From NCBI GenBank assembly GCA_903875215.1, contig CAIQVH010000023.1, positions 1 to 61,517 of the forward strand: 61,517 nt of DNA. Reading direction: 5' to 3'. Below the pieces are notes generated by a model that ran no database searches, was not told where the DNA came from, and saw only the letters and a program-made list of their open reading frames with translations. Within the stretch, counting starts at the first letter, position 1. Every line of letters starts with the position of its first letter. Below are positions 1 through 7,710 of this stretch, one piece after another. Origin of the DNA: an uncultured Anaerolineae bacterium (GTDB lineage: Bacteria; Chloroflexota; Anaerolineae; Anaerolineales; Villigracilaceae). The position numbers and the translations under genes were made by a program.

Positions 1-1
1 C

Positions 2-145
2 GTGGAAATGGTGATGCCTGGTGACAACGTGAACCTGACGGTGGAGTTGATCGTGCCGGTGGCGTTGGAGCAGGGCTCAAAGTTCGCCATTCGTGAAGGT
101 GGCCTGACCGTGGGCGCCGGTGTTATCACCAAGATCATTCAGTAA
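2..145 (+). CDS. tuf: Elongation factor Tu, C-terminal end (partial)
   Basis: The 3' end of an EF-Tu gene, cut by the window start; 47 codons and the stop remain. The visible residues include [10 protein letters not shown] and end in [14 protein letters not shown] plus Q, the characteristic end of the third beta-barrel of bacterial EF-Tu. EF-Tu is the GTPase that delivers aminoacyl-tRNA to the ribosome. The rpmG gene follows after 20 nt, and the order tuf-rpmG-tRNA-Trp-secE-nusG is a common bacterial arrangement, so co-transcription with rpmG is likely. Which tuf copy this is, if there are two, cannot be seen. Confidence 0.97.
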   Translation: MEMVMPGDNVNLTVELIVPVALEQGSKFAIREGGLTVGAGVITKIIQ

Positions 146-165
146 GTTGAAAGTAAGGTTGTCAG

Positions 166-336
166 ATGGCTTCCAAGAAAAAAGATATCCGCCCCGTGAT
201 TACGTTTCAGTGCAGTGATTGCAAAGAGCGGAATTATACCTCCCAGAAAAATCGCCGTAATGACCCGGGCCGTATGGAATTAAGCAAATATTGCCCGCGT
301 TGCAAGAAACATACGGCGCACCGCGAGACCAAGTAG
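166..336 (+). CDS. rpmG: 50S ribosomal protein L33
   Basis: A 56-residue basic protein starting [16 protein letters not shown]. It has two CxxC pairs (CSDC and CPRC) that form the zinc-ribbon of the zinc-binding form of L33, and the usual length of the family. It is a small protein near the ribosomal E site. It lies between tuf and tRNA-Trp and is followed directly by a strong hairpin with a T tract. Confidence 0.97.
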   Translation: MASKKKDIRPVITFQCSDCKERNYTSQKNRRNDPGRMELSKYCPRCKKHTAHRETK

Positions 337-341
337 TTTCC

Positions 342-375
342 GCAGGGGCGGAACATGTTCCGCCCCTGCCTTTTT
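342..375 (+). terminator. Rho-independent terminator after rpmG
   Basis: Positions 342-369 are a perfect 28-base palindrome (arms beginning GCAGGGGCGGAAC) followed by five T residues. It should end tuf-rpmG transcripts. The tRNA-Trp gene begins on the next base (376), so the tRNA depends on read-through or on a promoter overlapping the hairpin. Confidence 0.85.
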
Positions 376-448
376 AGGCCAGTAGCTCAACTGGTAGAGC
401 TCTCGTCTCCAAAACGAGCGGTTGTGGGTTCAAATCCTGCCTGGCCTG
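376..448 (+). tRNA. trnW: tRNA-Trp (anticodon CCA)
   Basis: A cloverleaf of 73 nt. The acceptor arm AGGCCAG (376-382) pairs with CTGGCCT (441-447), with discriminator G448. The anticodon stem CTCGT/ACGAG encloses loop CTCCAAA with anticodon CCA at 409-411, and the T arm contains GGGTTCAAATCC. CCA is not encoded. Placement just before secE-nusG is frequent in bacteria. Confidence 0.96.
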
Positions 449-468
449 CTATCTTTTTAGTTCAGGTG

Positions 469-500
469 ACGCCGTCCTCGAAAGAGTGAGGCGGCGTTTT
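469..500 (+). terminator. Possible weak terminator/attenuator between tRNA-Trp and secE
   Basis: ACGCCG plus CCTC (469-479, with T475 bulged) can pair with GAGGCGGCGT (488-497), followed by only four T residues (497-500). It could end the tRNA transcript or attenuate read-through into secE. The short T run makes this tentative. Confidence 0.35.
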
Positions 501-524
501 AGCCTTGAGAACAAGGAGCGCAAG

Positions 525-728
525 TTGACCGAGAAAAAGGAAAATGCGATTGTCCGGTTTTATCGTGAAACCGTGGGCGAGCTCCGCAAAGTGAGCTGGC
601 CGACTCGCGAAGAAGCGACCAATTTGACCATGATCGTATTGGTGGTCTTGGTTGGTATGGCGGTCTTCCTCGGTATCGTTGATTGGGTTGGCGGTAAGCT
701 GCTTGATCTGGCCTTGGGAATTGCCTAG
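525..728 (+). CDS. secE: Preprotein translocase subunit SecE
   Basis: A 67-residue protein of the single-TM SecE type found outside the enterics. The conserved motif ELRKVSWPTREEA lies just before one hydrophobic segment (IVLVVLVGMAVFLGIV). SecE clamps SecY in the SecYEG channel of the cytoplasmic membrane. The frame is open from a GTG at 486, but the TTG at 525 is preferred: it has AAGGAG six bases upstream and gives the normal length. nusG starts 23 nt downstream, the near-universal secE-nusG pair. Confidence 0.93.
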   Translation: MTEKKENAIVRFYRETVGELRKVSWPTREEATNLTMIVLVVLVGMAVFLGIVDWVGGKLLDLALGIA

Positions 729-751
729 GCCCCTGAAAGCTGAGGATAATC

Positions 752-1390
752 ATGAGCGCGCAAGACCCTGAAGAAATCACCCAGAACAACAATCCAGAGG
801 AGCAGTCGCCTCTGGCGGATGCTGGCAATGCCTCTGGGTCTGATGTTGCGCCTGCTGAAAATATTGAGGGCCCCGCCTGGTATGTCGTTCACTGCTATTC
901 AGGGTACGAAAACAAAGTCCGGCATAACCTTGAGCAGCGTATTGAGACGATGGGAATGAAGGCCATGATTTTTGATGTGGTTGTTCCCACCCAGGAAGAG
1001 ATTGAAGTTCGTGATGGCAAACGCCGGGTGGTGGAACGGCATATCTTCCCTGGCTATGTATTGGTCAACATGGTGTTGACCGAAGAGTCCTGGTATGTGG
1101 TGCGCAATACCCCGGGCGTAACCGGGTTTGTCGGCATGGGTACCCAGCCGACCCCGTTGCGTCCCGAAGAAGTCAACCAGATTTTACGGCGCATGGAAGC
1201 TGAAGTTCCCACAGTGAAGGTGACATTCAAAGTGGGTGAGCGCGTGCGGATTGTGGACGGGCCGTTCAATGATTTCCGCGGTAACGTGGCTGAAATTGAC
1301 GCAGAACGCAATAAAGTTCGCGTAATGGTTAATTTCTTCGGTCGCGAAACGCCCGTTGAGTTGGATTTCCTGCAAGTTGAGAAAGCGTAA
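752..1390 (+). CDS. nusG: Transcription termination/antitermination factor NusG
   Basis: A 212-residue NusG. An acidic, low-complexity N-terminal extension of about 40 residues precedes the NGN domain, which starts WYVVHCYSGYENKV and contains HIFPGYVLVNM. A C-terminal KOW domain follows (VGERVRIVDGPFNDFRG ... VELDFLQVEK). NusG binds RNA polymerase and modulates pausing, Rho action and coupling to ribosomes. The extension is longer than in E. coli; similar acidic tails occur in several phyla. It sits in the secE-nusG-rplK-rplA cluster. Confidence 0.97.
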   Translation: MSAQDPEEITQNNNPEEQSPLADAGNASGSDVAPAENIEGPAWYVVHCYSGYENKVRHNLEQRIETMGMKAMIFDVVVPTQEEIEVRDGKRRVVERHIFPGYVLVNMVLTEESWYVVRNTPGVTGFVGMGTQPTPLRPEEVNQILRRMEAEVPTVKVTFKVGERVRIVDGPFNDFRGNVAEIDAERNKVRVMVNFFGRETPVELDFLQVEKA

Positions 1391-1482
1391 CAGGCTCTGG
1401 GCCTGATGCGTGGGAGGGTGCTCCCCAATCCCGCCAAATGGGCGGGACTTTCACCCGCTAAAACCACAAGGAGTAAGGAAGC
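1391..1482 (+). promoter_or_regulatory. nusG-rplK intergenic leader with hairpin
   Basis: The 92 nt before rplK contain a hairpin TCCCGCC/GGGCGGGA (1429-1447, loop AAAT) with no T run, and a strong ribosome-binding site (AAGGAG) before the rplK start. Ribosomal L11 leaders are often sites of autogenous control by L1. That role is inferred here from position only. Confidence 0.4.
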
Positions 1483-1908
1483 ATGGCAAAGAAACTAAAA
1501 GCAATTGTACGTCTCCAGCTTCAGGCTGGAAAAGCCAATCCGGCGCCGCCGGTTGGCCCCGCGCTGGCGGGTCATGGTCTTAACATCATGGCTTTCTGCA
1601 AAGAATATAATGCGCGTACCTCCAATCGCCCCGGCGAATTGATTCCGGCTGAGATCAGCGTCTATTCGGATGGTTCCTTTACGTTTGTTCTGAAGACATC
1701 ACCGGCCGCTTTCCTGATCCGCAAAGCTGCGGGCGTGGAAAAAGGCTCGGGTGTTCCGAACAAGGAAAAGGTCGGCAAGTTGAGCCGCGCCCAGGTAAAG
1801 CAGATTGCTGAAACCAAGATGAAGGATCTGAACGCGATCGATCTCGAAGGCGCGATGAAACAGATCGAAGGCACCGCCCGTTCCATGGGCATTACGATCG
1901 TTGACTAA
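1483..1908 (+). CDS. rplK: 50S ribosomal protein L11
   Basis: A 141-residue protein of exactly the usual length, starting [20 protein letters not shown]. The N-terminal [22 protein letters not shown] motif region and the C-terminal 23S-rRNA-binding domain ending [12 protein letters not shown] are both intact. L11 forms the stalk base of the large subunit, where it contacts elongation factors. rplA follows after a 50-nt gap that itself contains a GGGCCGC/GCGGCCC hairpin (1919-1937). Confidence 0.98.
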   Translation: MAKKLKAIVRLQLQAGKANPAPPVGPALAGHGLNIMAFCKEYNARTSNRPGELIPAEISVYSDGSFTFVLKTSPAAFLIRKAAGVEKGSGVPNKEKVGKLSRAQVKQIAETKMKDLNAIDLEGAMKQIEGTARSMGITIVD

Positions 1909-1958
1909 ACAGGTGGGAGGGCCGCCCGGTGCGGCCCGTTTGCACCACGGAGGATGAC

Positions 1959-2678
1959 ATGGCAAAACACGGAAAGAAATACCTGGCCGCTGCGGCCAAA
2001 GTTGAGCGCGAAAAATTGTACGGGCCCCGGGAAGCGATGGAGCTCGTGAAAGAAACCTCCATTACGAAGTTTGACTCGACAGTGGAAGTTCACATGCGCA
2101 TGGGGTTGGATCCGCGCCAGGCGGATCAACAGGTGCGTGACGTGGTTGTTCTGCCGCACGGCCTGGGCAAGACCGTCCGCGTGGCAGTATTCGCACAGGG
2201 TGAAGGCGCGTCAAATGCGCGTGCTGCTGGTGCGGATGTTGTTGTGGATGATGATGAGACCTTTGCTAAGATTCAGGGCGGTTGGCTTGAATTTGATGTG
2301 GCGATTTCGACTCCGGATTTGATGGGCAAGGTTGGCCGCCTGGGACGTATTCTGGGCCCGCGCGGTTTGATGCCCAACCCGAAAGCTGGTACCGTGGTTC
2401 CGGCGGCGGATATCGCCCGCGCCATTAACGAAGCGAAGGCCGGCCGCGTGGAGTTCCGCCTGGATAAGACTGCCAATATCCATGTGCAGATCGGCAAATC
2501 GTCCTTTGGCGCAGATAAGCTTTATGAAAATTTTGCGGCTTTCATGGAAGCGATCAAGAAAGCCCGCCCGGCCGCTGCCAAGGGCAACTTCATCAAGCAC
2601 ATTACCCTGGCCTCGACCATGGGCCCTGGCATAAAGCTGGACCCGAACGCGGCCCAATCTATGGATGCGACCGAGTAG
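1959..2678 (+). CDS. rplA: 50S ribosomal protein L1
   Basis: A 239-residue L1, starting [19 protein letters not shown]. It contains the signature stretch around [15 protein letters not shown] and ends in a typical domain-I return strand. The reading frame is open from 1929, but the ATG at 1959 has GGAGG nearby and gives normal family length. L1 binds the mobile stalk of 23S rRNA and in many bacteria represses its own operon by binding mRNA. Confidence 0.97.
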   Translation: MAKHGKKYLAAAAKVEREKLYGPREAMELVKETSITKFDSTVEVHMRMGLDPRQADQQVRDVVVLPHGLGKTVRVAVFAQGEGASNARAAGADVVVDDDETFAKIQGGWLEFDVAISTPDLMGKVGRLGRILGPRGLMPNPKAGTVVPAADIARAINEAKAGRVEFRLDKTANIHVQIGKSSFGADKLYENFAAFMEAIKKARPAAAKGNFIKHITLASTMGPGIKLDPNAAQSMDATE

Positions 2679-2699
2679 CGTTTACTCGTAGCTAAAAAC

Positions 2700-2860
2700 T
2701 GACAAACGACTTCGCCAGAGACGGCCGGTGCCCTGAATGTGATTTTGGGGCTTAATTTCCTGCCCAGGTGAAGACTGAGAGAAATCTCCCGTTCCTTTGG
2801 GGACGCTTCCCTTTGAGGAAAAGTCTTTGCCTGGCGTTTGTCAGGCAAAGACTTTTAAGG
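2700..2860 (+). ncRNA. Ribosomal L10 leader (autoregulatory mRNA element) with terminal hairpin
   Basis: The segment before rplJ has the recognisable L10-leader core: AGACGGCCGGTGCC near 2719 and TTAATTTCCTGCCCAGGTGA near 2752-2771, followed by AGACTGAGAGAAATCTCCC. In known L10 leaders this binds the L10(L12)4 complex. The leader ends in a 15-bp hairpin (arms 2819-2833 and 2842-2856) with a short T run, which looks like an attenuator terminator. rplJ follows with its own GGAGG. Confidence 0.88.
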
Positions 2861-2876
2861 AAAGGAGGTAATAGCT

Positions 2877-3407
2877 TTGGCACTCACTCGTGAACAAAAA
2901 GAGCAGGTACTTGCTCAATACGAAAAATGGCTGAAAAATAGCAAGTCGGTGGTATTGGTGGAGTATTCTGGTCTCACCATGAAGCAGTTCGATGCCATTC
3001 GCGCCAAGGTGCGCGAAACTGGTGGCGAGTTCCATGTTTTGAAGAACACGCTGGCACGCAAGGTGTTTGAAGCCCACGGGATGACCATTCCGGCCGGGTA
3101 TTTGCAGAAAAGCACCGCGGTTGTGTTTGCTTTCAGCGATGCTGCTGCAACGACTAAGGCATTGTTTGAAGCCACCAAGGGGCTCGAGGCAATCAAGCTG
3201 AAAGGCGGTTTCCTGGATATGCAGGCGCTCTCGCCGGCCCAGGTTAAGTCGCTGGCTGATCTGCCGCCGCTGCCGGTCATCCGCGCTCAGCTGCTCGGCG
3301 TTTTGCAGGCTCCAGCTGGCAAGCTTGTCCGCACGATTGCCGAACCGGCCCGCTCATTGGCCGCTGTCTTCAAGGCCTATGCCGATCAGGCGCAGGCTGC
3401 TGCGTAG
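2877..3407 (+). CDS. rplJ: 50S ribosomal protein L10
   Basis: A 176-residue L10 starting MALTREQKEQVLAQYEKW from a TTG codon preceded by AAAGGAGGT. It has the conserved N-terminal rRNA-binding region (VLVEYSGLTMKQFDAIRAKV, then FHVLKNTLARKV) and the C-terminal helix that recruits L7/L12 dimers. It forms the base of the L12 stalk and is the expected ligand of the leader element directly upstream. rplL follows 66 nt downstream. Confidence 0.97.
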   Translation: MALTREQKEQVLAQYEKWLKNSKSVVLVEYSGLTMKQFDAIRAKVRETGGEFHVLKNTLARKVFEAHGMTIPAGYLQKSTAVVFAFSDAAATTKALFEATKGLEAIKLKGGFLDMQALSPAQVKSLADLPPLPVIRAQLLGVLQAPAGKLVRTIAEPARSLAAVFKAYADQAQAAA

Positions 3408-3473
3408 CGTTGCGCTACGCATCCAATTTCTCATCTTATCCAATTTTCTCTGAATTCAAGGAGTACTTAAGCA

Positions 3474-3857
3474 ATGGCTGCAAATCTCGAAACCCTGGTG
3501 GAAGAACTGAGCAAGCTCTCTGTTCTCGAAGCCGCTGAACTCGTCAAGAAGCTCGAAGAGAAGTGGGGCGTTTCCGCCGCCGCTCCTGTTGCCATGGCCG
3601 CTGTGGCTGGCGCTCCCGCCGCCGCTGCCGAGCCTGTCGAAGAAAAGACCGAATTCGATGTGATCATCAAAGATGCCGGTCCCAAGAAGATCGAGACCAT
3701 CAAGGTCATTCGCCAGCTGACCAGCCTGGGTCTGGGCGAGGCCAAGACGATGGCCGAAACCGCCGGCGGCAAGATTCTGAGCGCGGTGGGCAAGGAAGCT
3801 GCGATGGACGCCAAGAAGAAGCTCGAAGAAGCCGGCGCTGTCATCGAAGTTGCCTAG
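3474..3857 (+). CDS. rplL: 50S ribosomal protein L7/L12
   Basis: A 127-residue protein. The N-terminal dimerisation helices ([20 protein letters not shown]) lead into an Ala/Val-rich hinge (about residues 35-55). The C-terminal domain has [20 protein letters not shown] and [10 protein letters not shown]. It is the multicopy stalk protein that recruits translational GTPases. A perfect bidirectional terminator lies 17 nt after the stop. Confidence 0.98.
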   Translation: MAANLETLVEELSKLSVLEAAELVKKLEEKWGVSAAAPVAMAAVAGAPAAAAEPVEEKTEFDVIIKDAGPKKIETIKVIRQLTSLGLGEAKTMAETAGGKILSAVGKEAAMDAKKKLEEAGAVIEVA

Positions 3858-3874
3858 TTTTGTTGTTGTGCGAT

Positions 3875-3910
3875 AAAAAAAGAGACACCCGCGCGGGTGT
3901 CTCTTTTTTT
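3875..3910. terminator. Bidirectional terminator between rplL and lexA
   Basis: A perfect 36-base palindrome: A7, arm GAGACACCCG, mirror arm, T7. It reads as a Rho-independent terminator on both strands, serving the convergent rplL (plus) and lexA (minus) transcripts. Confidence 0.95.
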
Positions 3911-3925
3911 ATGTGCTGCAGATGG

Positions 3926-4654
3926 TTATTGGGAGAGGCCGACTTTTCGGATGACCATGACAACCTTGCCGCGGATTTCCAGCCGTTCTGATTTTTCGAT
4001 GTAGATCGGTTCCATGGTGGGGTTGGCGGGTTGCAGGCGGTAGCGGTCGGGTTCTTTGTAGAAGTATTTGAGGGTGGTTTCGTCGCGTTCGGGGAGCCAG
4101 ACGGCGACCATCTCGCCATTTTTGGCTTCGGCGTTGTTGTCAACTTTGCGCATGATGACAATGTCGCCGTCGTTGACCATGGCGTCGATCATGGAGTTGC
4201 CGGTTACTTCCAGGGCGAACAAGCCCTCTTGTTTTTTGGAGGGGAGCAGGCTGCGGGCGATTTCCACTCCTTCTTCGGATCCGAAGTAGTTGAAATCGGA
4301 GGCGGGGACGGGCATGGGCAGGCTGGCGCCGATACGACCGAGGATGGGAACTCGCATGAAGTCGTTGATCATTTCGGCGGCGGTTTCGAGCGGGTTGGCC
4401 AGGGCGGTGTGGAGTTCGCCCAGTTTTTCGGGGACGACGCGCAGGCCGCGTGAGATGCGCCGGTCGCGTTCGATGTAGCCCCATTTTTCGAGTTGTTCGA
4501 GGTAATAGTTGACGACCGATGTGGAGGTGATGCCGGTCTGTTCGCCGATTTCACGAATGGAAGGAGGGTAGCCTTTGTCGGCGTATTTTTGGAGCAGGTC
4601 GAGGATTTTGTGATGCCGGTCGCTCAGGCCTTTGGATTTTCGCACCATCATCAT
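3926..4654 (-). CDS. lexA: LexA repressor (SOS response)
   Basis: A 242-residue LexA. An N-terminal winged helix-turn-helix (SDRHHKILDLLQKYADKGYP, PSIREIGEQTGI) is followed by an S24 latent-protease domain. The catalytic Ser154 lies in TGNSMIDAMVNDGD and Lys196 in DETTLKYF. The autocleavage site reads GRIG-ASLP, i.e. Gly-Ala where most LexA proteins have Ala-Gly. The start is set at the first ATG of the MMM run, which has GGGAG seven bases upstream; the frame is open to 4690. The promoter carries a LexA box, so autoregulation is expected. Confidence 0.93.
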   Translation of the reverse strand: MMMVRKSKGLSDRHHKILDLLQKYADKGYPPSIREIGEQTGITSTSVVNYYLEQLEKWGYIERDRRISRGLRVVPEKLGELHTALANPLETAAEMINDFMRVPILGRIGASLPMPVPASDFNYFGSEEGVEIARSLLPSKKQEGLFALEVTGNSMIDAMVNDGDIVIMRKVDNNAEAKNGEMVAVWLPERDETTLKYFYKEPDRYRLQPANPTMEPIYIEKSERLEIRGKVVMVIRKVGLSQ

Positions 4655-4705
4655 AAGGTAACTCCCGACGCAAAGCCATATATCGCTCATGCGTTCTATA
4701 AAGAC

Positions 4706-4734
4706 ATGATAAACGAATGTTTGTTCTACGTCAA
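4706..4734 (-). promoter_or_regulatory. lexA promoter with SOS box in the spacer
   Basis: On the minus strand: -35 TTGACG (4729-4734), a 17-base spacer, and -10 TATCAT (4706-4711). The spacer contains AGAACAAACATTCG (4714-4727), which matches 8 of 10 fixed positions of the Gram-positive LexA box CGAAC-N4-GTTCG. LexA bound there would block RNA polymerase directly, as expected for an autoregulated lexA. Confidence 0.75.
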
Positions 4735-4814
4735 GGGTGTGCGAGGGTGAGTTTTTTGATTGGGGCTGGATTGTGCTGGTTTAACGGTCTGGCAGCGAGG
4801 CGTTCGGGAGCGGG

Positions 4815-5801
4815 TCAGACCCAGGTGCGATGTTTCATCCAGAGGAACATGCCGGTGGGGAGTCCGATGAGGATGGCCAGGGCGAGTCCGAAGGCGAGGT
4901 GGTTGGTCCAGTTGGTGAGTCCGGCGACGGGTTCGAAGAAGTTCATTCCGAAGAAGCCGGTGATGAAGGAGATGGGCATGAAGAGGGTGGTGATGATGGT
5001 GAGGGTTTTCATGACTTCGTTCATGCGATTGTTGACGACGGAGAGGTAGGTATCGAGTGAGCCGCTGACGAGGTCGCGCATGGATTCGTTCAGGTCGTGC
5101 AGGCGGACGAGGTGGTCGTAGATGTCGCGGAAAAAGATGCGGTCGTGCGGGTCGACGACTTCGAAGTCGTCGCGGGCGAGTTTGTTGAGGACTTCGCGCT
5201 GGGGGGTGATGATGCGGCGCATGGAGAGCAGGATGCGTTTGAGGGAGAAGATGCGTTCGAGGGTGTCTGGTTCGGCCTTGATGAGGACTTCATCTTCGAC
5301 GCGGTCGATCTGGTCGTCGATGGCTTCGACCATGGGCATGTAGTCGGTGACGAGGTCGTCGATGATTTTGTAGAGCAGGTGGTCGGGGCCGTGGGAGGTG
5401 TAACGCGGGTCGCGCTGGCAGCTGGCCCAGGCGGTTTCTATGGCGTTGATGGGTTCGTCGTGGTGGGTGACGACGAAGTTTTTGCCAAGGAATATATCCA
5501 ATTCTCTGCTGGATAGGGTGAGACCGTCCTTGCTGGTGAAATCCATGGCATTGAGGACGATGTAGATGTATTCGCCCCAGTCGTCTATTTTGGGGGTGTG
5601 GGTTTCTTGCAGGGCGTCGTCGACAGCGAGAGGGTGGAAGTGGAAGGTGCCGGTCAGGATTGGTTCGCAGGAGGCGTCTGGTTCGGCAGCAAAGTCGACC
5701 CAAAGCAGGGCAGCGGGGTCTTTGAGCAGCGTGTCAAATTCTTTGAGGGGAGGATTGAGTCGCAGTGTCTGGCCGGGGAGATGGTAAAGGGAGCGGATCA
5801 T
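4815..5801 (-). CDS. corA: CorA-family magnesium/cobalt transporter
   Basis: A 328-residue CorA. The long cytoplasmic N-terminal funnel domain includes HPLAVDDALQETHTPKIDDW. Two C-terminal transmembrane helices follow, with the diagnostic GMN motif (FITGFFGMNFFEP) at the end of the first. CorA is a pentameric channel for Mg2+ (also Co2+/Ni2+) in the cytoplasmic membrane. It is monocistronic and divergent from the DUF2089 operon across an AT-rich gap. Confidence 0.94.
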   Translation of the reverse strand: MIRSLYHLPGQTLRLNPPLKEFDTLLKDPAALLWVDFAAEPDASCEPILTGTFHFHPLAVDDALQETHTPKIDDWGEYIYIVLNAMDFTSKDGLTLSSRELDIFLGKNFVVTHHDEPINAIETAWASCQRDPRYTSHGPDHLLYKIIDDLVTDYMPMVEAIDDQIDRVEDEVLIKAEPDTLERIFSLKRILLSMRRIITPQREVLNKLARDDFEVVDPHDRIFFRDIYDHLVRLHDLNESMRDLVSGSLDTYLSVVNNRMNEVMKTLTIITTLFMPISFITGFFGMNFFEPVAGLTNWTNHLAFGLALAILIGLPTGMFLWMKHRTWV

Positions 5802-5880
5802 TTGTTTTTCCTGGAAAGTTAAGCAAATATTGTAAAAATTAATAAATAGCGTAATAATAATTATAATATTGAAAGTTATA

Positions 5881-5908
5881 TTGACAATTATGAATAATCT
5901 TGTATAAT
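5881..5908 (+). promoter_or_regulatory. Sigma-70-type promoter of the DUF2089 operon
   Basis: TTGACA (5881-5886), 16 bases, TATAAT (5903-5908), in an AT-rich stretch (5820-5930) unlike the surrounding GC-rich DNA. It predicts a start near 5915 and a leader of about 220 nt before the first gene at 6134. Confidence 0.75.
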
Positions 5909-5914
5909 AATTTT

Positions 5915-6133
5915 AGCGCGGCAAAGGTTGCCTGGTTTTTGGAGGCAGATATGTTGCCGGAGATTAGGTTTTGGGTGCGTACGCATGCGTACTGAGAGGA
6001 ATTGTACCGCAATCTGCCGGGGCCGGTTTTTCCCGCTGTGGCTTCGCTGGGCCTGTTTGTGTTGGCTGATTGTGACTGACCTGAAATTTTAGCATGCGGT
6101 ACGGCTGATGGCTGTGCCGGTATAGGAGCTGTT
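5915..6133 (+). other. Long 5' leader with mini-ORF and long-range inverted repeat
   Basis: The only content of the corA-DUF2089 gap besides the promoter. A 14-codon mini-ORF (5951-5995; MLPEIRFWVRTHAY) follows a consensus GGAGG at good spacing. The palindrome GTACGCATGCGTAC (5979-5992) overlaps its end. An 8-base inverted repeat GTACCGCA (6004-6011) / TGCGGTAC (6095-6102) could close a large stem enclosing about 80 nt. A translated leader peptide or structured cis-element is possible; no known riboswitch was recognised. Confidence 0.4.
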
Positions 6134-6517
6134 ATGAATAATGCCTTGACTCGCTGTCCGGTTTGTCAGAATGAACTGACGATTACCCGTTTGCATTGTG
6201 AGGCCTGCGATACGGCGCTGGAAGGCCGCTTTTTGGGCGGACCGTTTGCGCATTTGACCCGGGAGCAGCTGGAATTTGTCCTGACCTTTATCCGCTGCGA
6301 GGGGAAGTTGACTCGCATGGAGGCTGAGTTGGGGATTTCCTACCCGACGATTCGCAATCGTTTGCAGGAGATTATCCGCGCGCTGGGATATGAACCGGGC
6401 AAGGAAGAAGTTCTGGAGGTGAGCGAAGATCGCCGGCGCAAGGTGCTGGAAGATCTGGATACGGGCAAACTGACGGCTGAGGCCGCCATGCGTATTTTGC
6501 GCGGGGAGGAAGCATGA
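6134..6517 (+). CDS. DUF2089-family regulator with zinc ribbon and helix-turn-helix
   Basis: A 127-residue protein resembling the DUF2089 family. The N-terminal zinc ribbon has two Cys pairs (CPVC and CEAC). A helical region includes a helix-turn-helix-like ELGISYPTIRNRLQEIIRALG. The C-terminus (about 98-125, DRRRKVLEDLDTGKLTAEAA) is the same short helical module found in the next three gene products. It starts at an ATG with TAGGAG. Its stop overlaps the next start (ATGA), so translation is probably coupled. A DNA-binding role is inferred from the helix-turn-helix; the target is unknown. Confidence 0.75.
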   Translation: MNNALTRCPVCQNELTITRLHCEACDTALEGRFLGGPFAHLTREQLEFVLTFIRCEGKLTRMEAELGISYPTIRNRLQEIIRALGYEPGKEEVLEVSEDRRRKVLEDLDTGKLTAEAAMRILRGEEA

Positions 6518-7695
6518 AACAAAGCACATTGACAGTCCCCGCTGCGCCTGTGCTGAATGTGACCCGTGTGGGCGGCGATTTGCAGGTGGTTGGCTGGGAG
6601 CGCCCGGAGATCACCGCCAAGGCAGATGGTGAAGCGCTGACATTGGTTTCAGATGGTCAGCAGGCCGAGGCTCGCAGTGATTCCAATCTGATCCTGTATG
6701 TGCCCCGGCAAACGGGCTTGCGGGTGGTGAGTGTCGGCGGGGATGTGGATTTGCGCGCGGTGACAGGCGCACTGGACTTGGAGAGTGTGGGCGGTGATTT
6801 GCAGATGCGCAATGTCGGCGCGGTGCGGTTGGCGGCCCTGGGCGGTGATCTCTCGGTTCGGGGTTGTGCCGGTGACTTCCTGGCCGAAAAGGTGGGCGGG
6901 GATGTTTCTCTGCATCAAATTGAGGGCAACGTTCGGCTGCAGGCCGGGGCTGACCTGTATTTGCGCGAGGCGGGCGGGAATGTTTCGGCGCAGATCGGGG
7001 CCGATGCGGCGCTGTATTTGTTCCCCAAGGCCGGGCAGATGGTGATGGTTGAAGCCGGGGGGGATATTCTGCTGCGCTTGCCGGCCCGTATGGATGTCGA
7101 ATTCAGCCTGCAGGGCTGTGATGATGAATCGATCCGGGTGGATTTGCCGGGTCAGACCCCGGTGGAGCTGGGTCTCTTTCGCCAGTTCACGGTTGGTTCT
7201 GGGGCGGCAAAGATCAGTTTGCTGGCTGGCTCGGAAGTGACCGTGACCAGCCGGGATGAAGAATGGGCCTCGGTGGCAGAGTTTGATCCGCTGGGGCGCG
7301 AAGGGCCGTTTTCGCCGGGCGAATTCCCGGGAATTTCGCCCGATTTACAGGATAAAATTTCCCGCCGCATGGAAGAAGCCACGCGCCGGGCCTTGCAGGC
7401 CTCGGTTCGGGCCCAGGACCACAGTGAGCGGATTCAGCAGCGTGTGGACGTGGCCATGCGCCGCGCCGAGGAAAAACTGCGCTCGACTGAGCGCCGCTCG
7501 GCGCACATGGGGATTTCAACTGGCCGCTGGGGGATGACGATCCCGCCCCGGCAGCCCATTCCGCCCGGGCCTCCGGCGCCGCCCGCCGAACCGGTCAGCG
7601 ATGTGGAACGGTTAACCGTGTTGAAAATGCTCCAGGAAAAGAAAATTTCACTGGCCGAAGCGGAAAAACTGCTCGCCGCGCTGGAAGGCAAATAA
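6514..7695 (+). CDS. DUF4097-like beta-repeat protein with C-terminal YvlB/SHOCT-like module
   Basis: A 393-residue protein. Residues 1-240 form repeated short beta strands with recurring VGGDL/VGGDV motifs (VTRVGGDLQVVGW, VVSVGGDVDLRAV, LESVGGDLQMRNV, EKVGGDVSLHQI), typical of the beta-helical DUF4097 (YvlB/LiaX-like) fold. A charged helical stretch follows (280-340), then a Pro-rich linker. The C-terminal module (about 365-391, VERLTVLKMLQEKKISLAEA) matches its operon neighbours. No signal peptide is seen, so it is probably cytoplasmic. Related Bacillus/Enterococcus proteins act in envelope stress; a similar role here is inference. Confidence 0.7.
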   Translation: MKQSTLTVPAAPVLNVTRVGGDLQVVGWERPEITAKADGEALTLVSDGQQAEARSDSNLILYVPRQTGLRVVSVGGDVDLRAVTGALDLESVGGDLQMRNVGAVRLAALGGDLSVRGCAGDFLAEKVGGDVSLHQIEGNVRLQAGADLYLREAGGNVSAQIGADAALYLFPKAGQMVMVEAGGDILLRLPARMDVEFSLQGCDDESIRVDLPGQTPVELGLFRQFTVGSGAAKISLLAGSEVTVTSRDEEWASVAEFDPLGREGPFSPGEFPGISPDLQDKISRRMEEATRRALQASVRAQDHSERIQQRVDVAMRRAEEKLRSTERRSAHMGISTGRWGMTIPPRQPIPPGPPAPPAEPVSDVERLTVLKMLQEKKISLAEAEKLLAALEGK

Positions 7696-7710
7696 AATTG
7701 AGAGGCTGCC

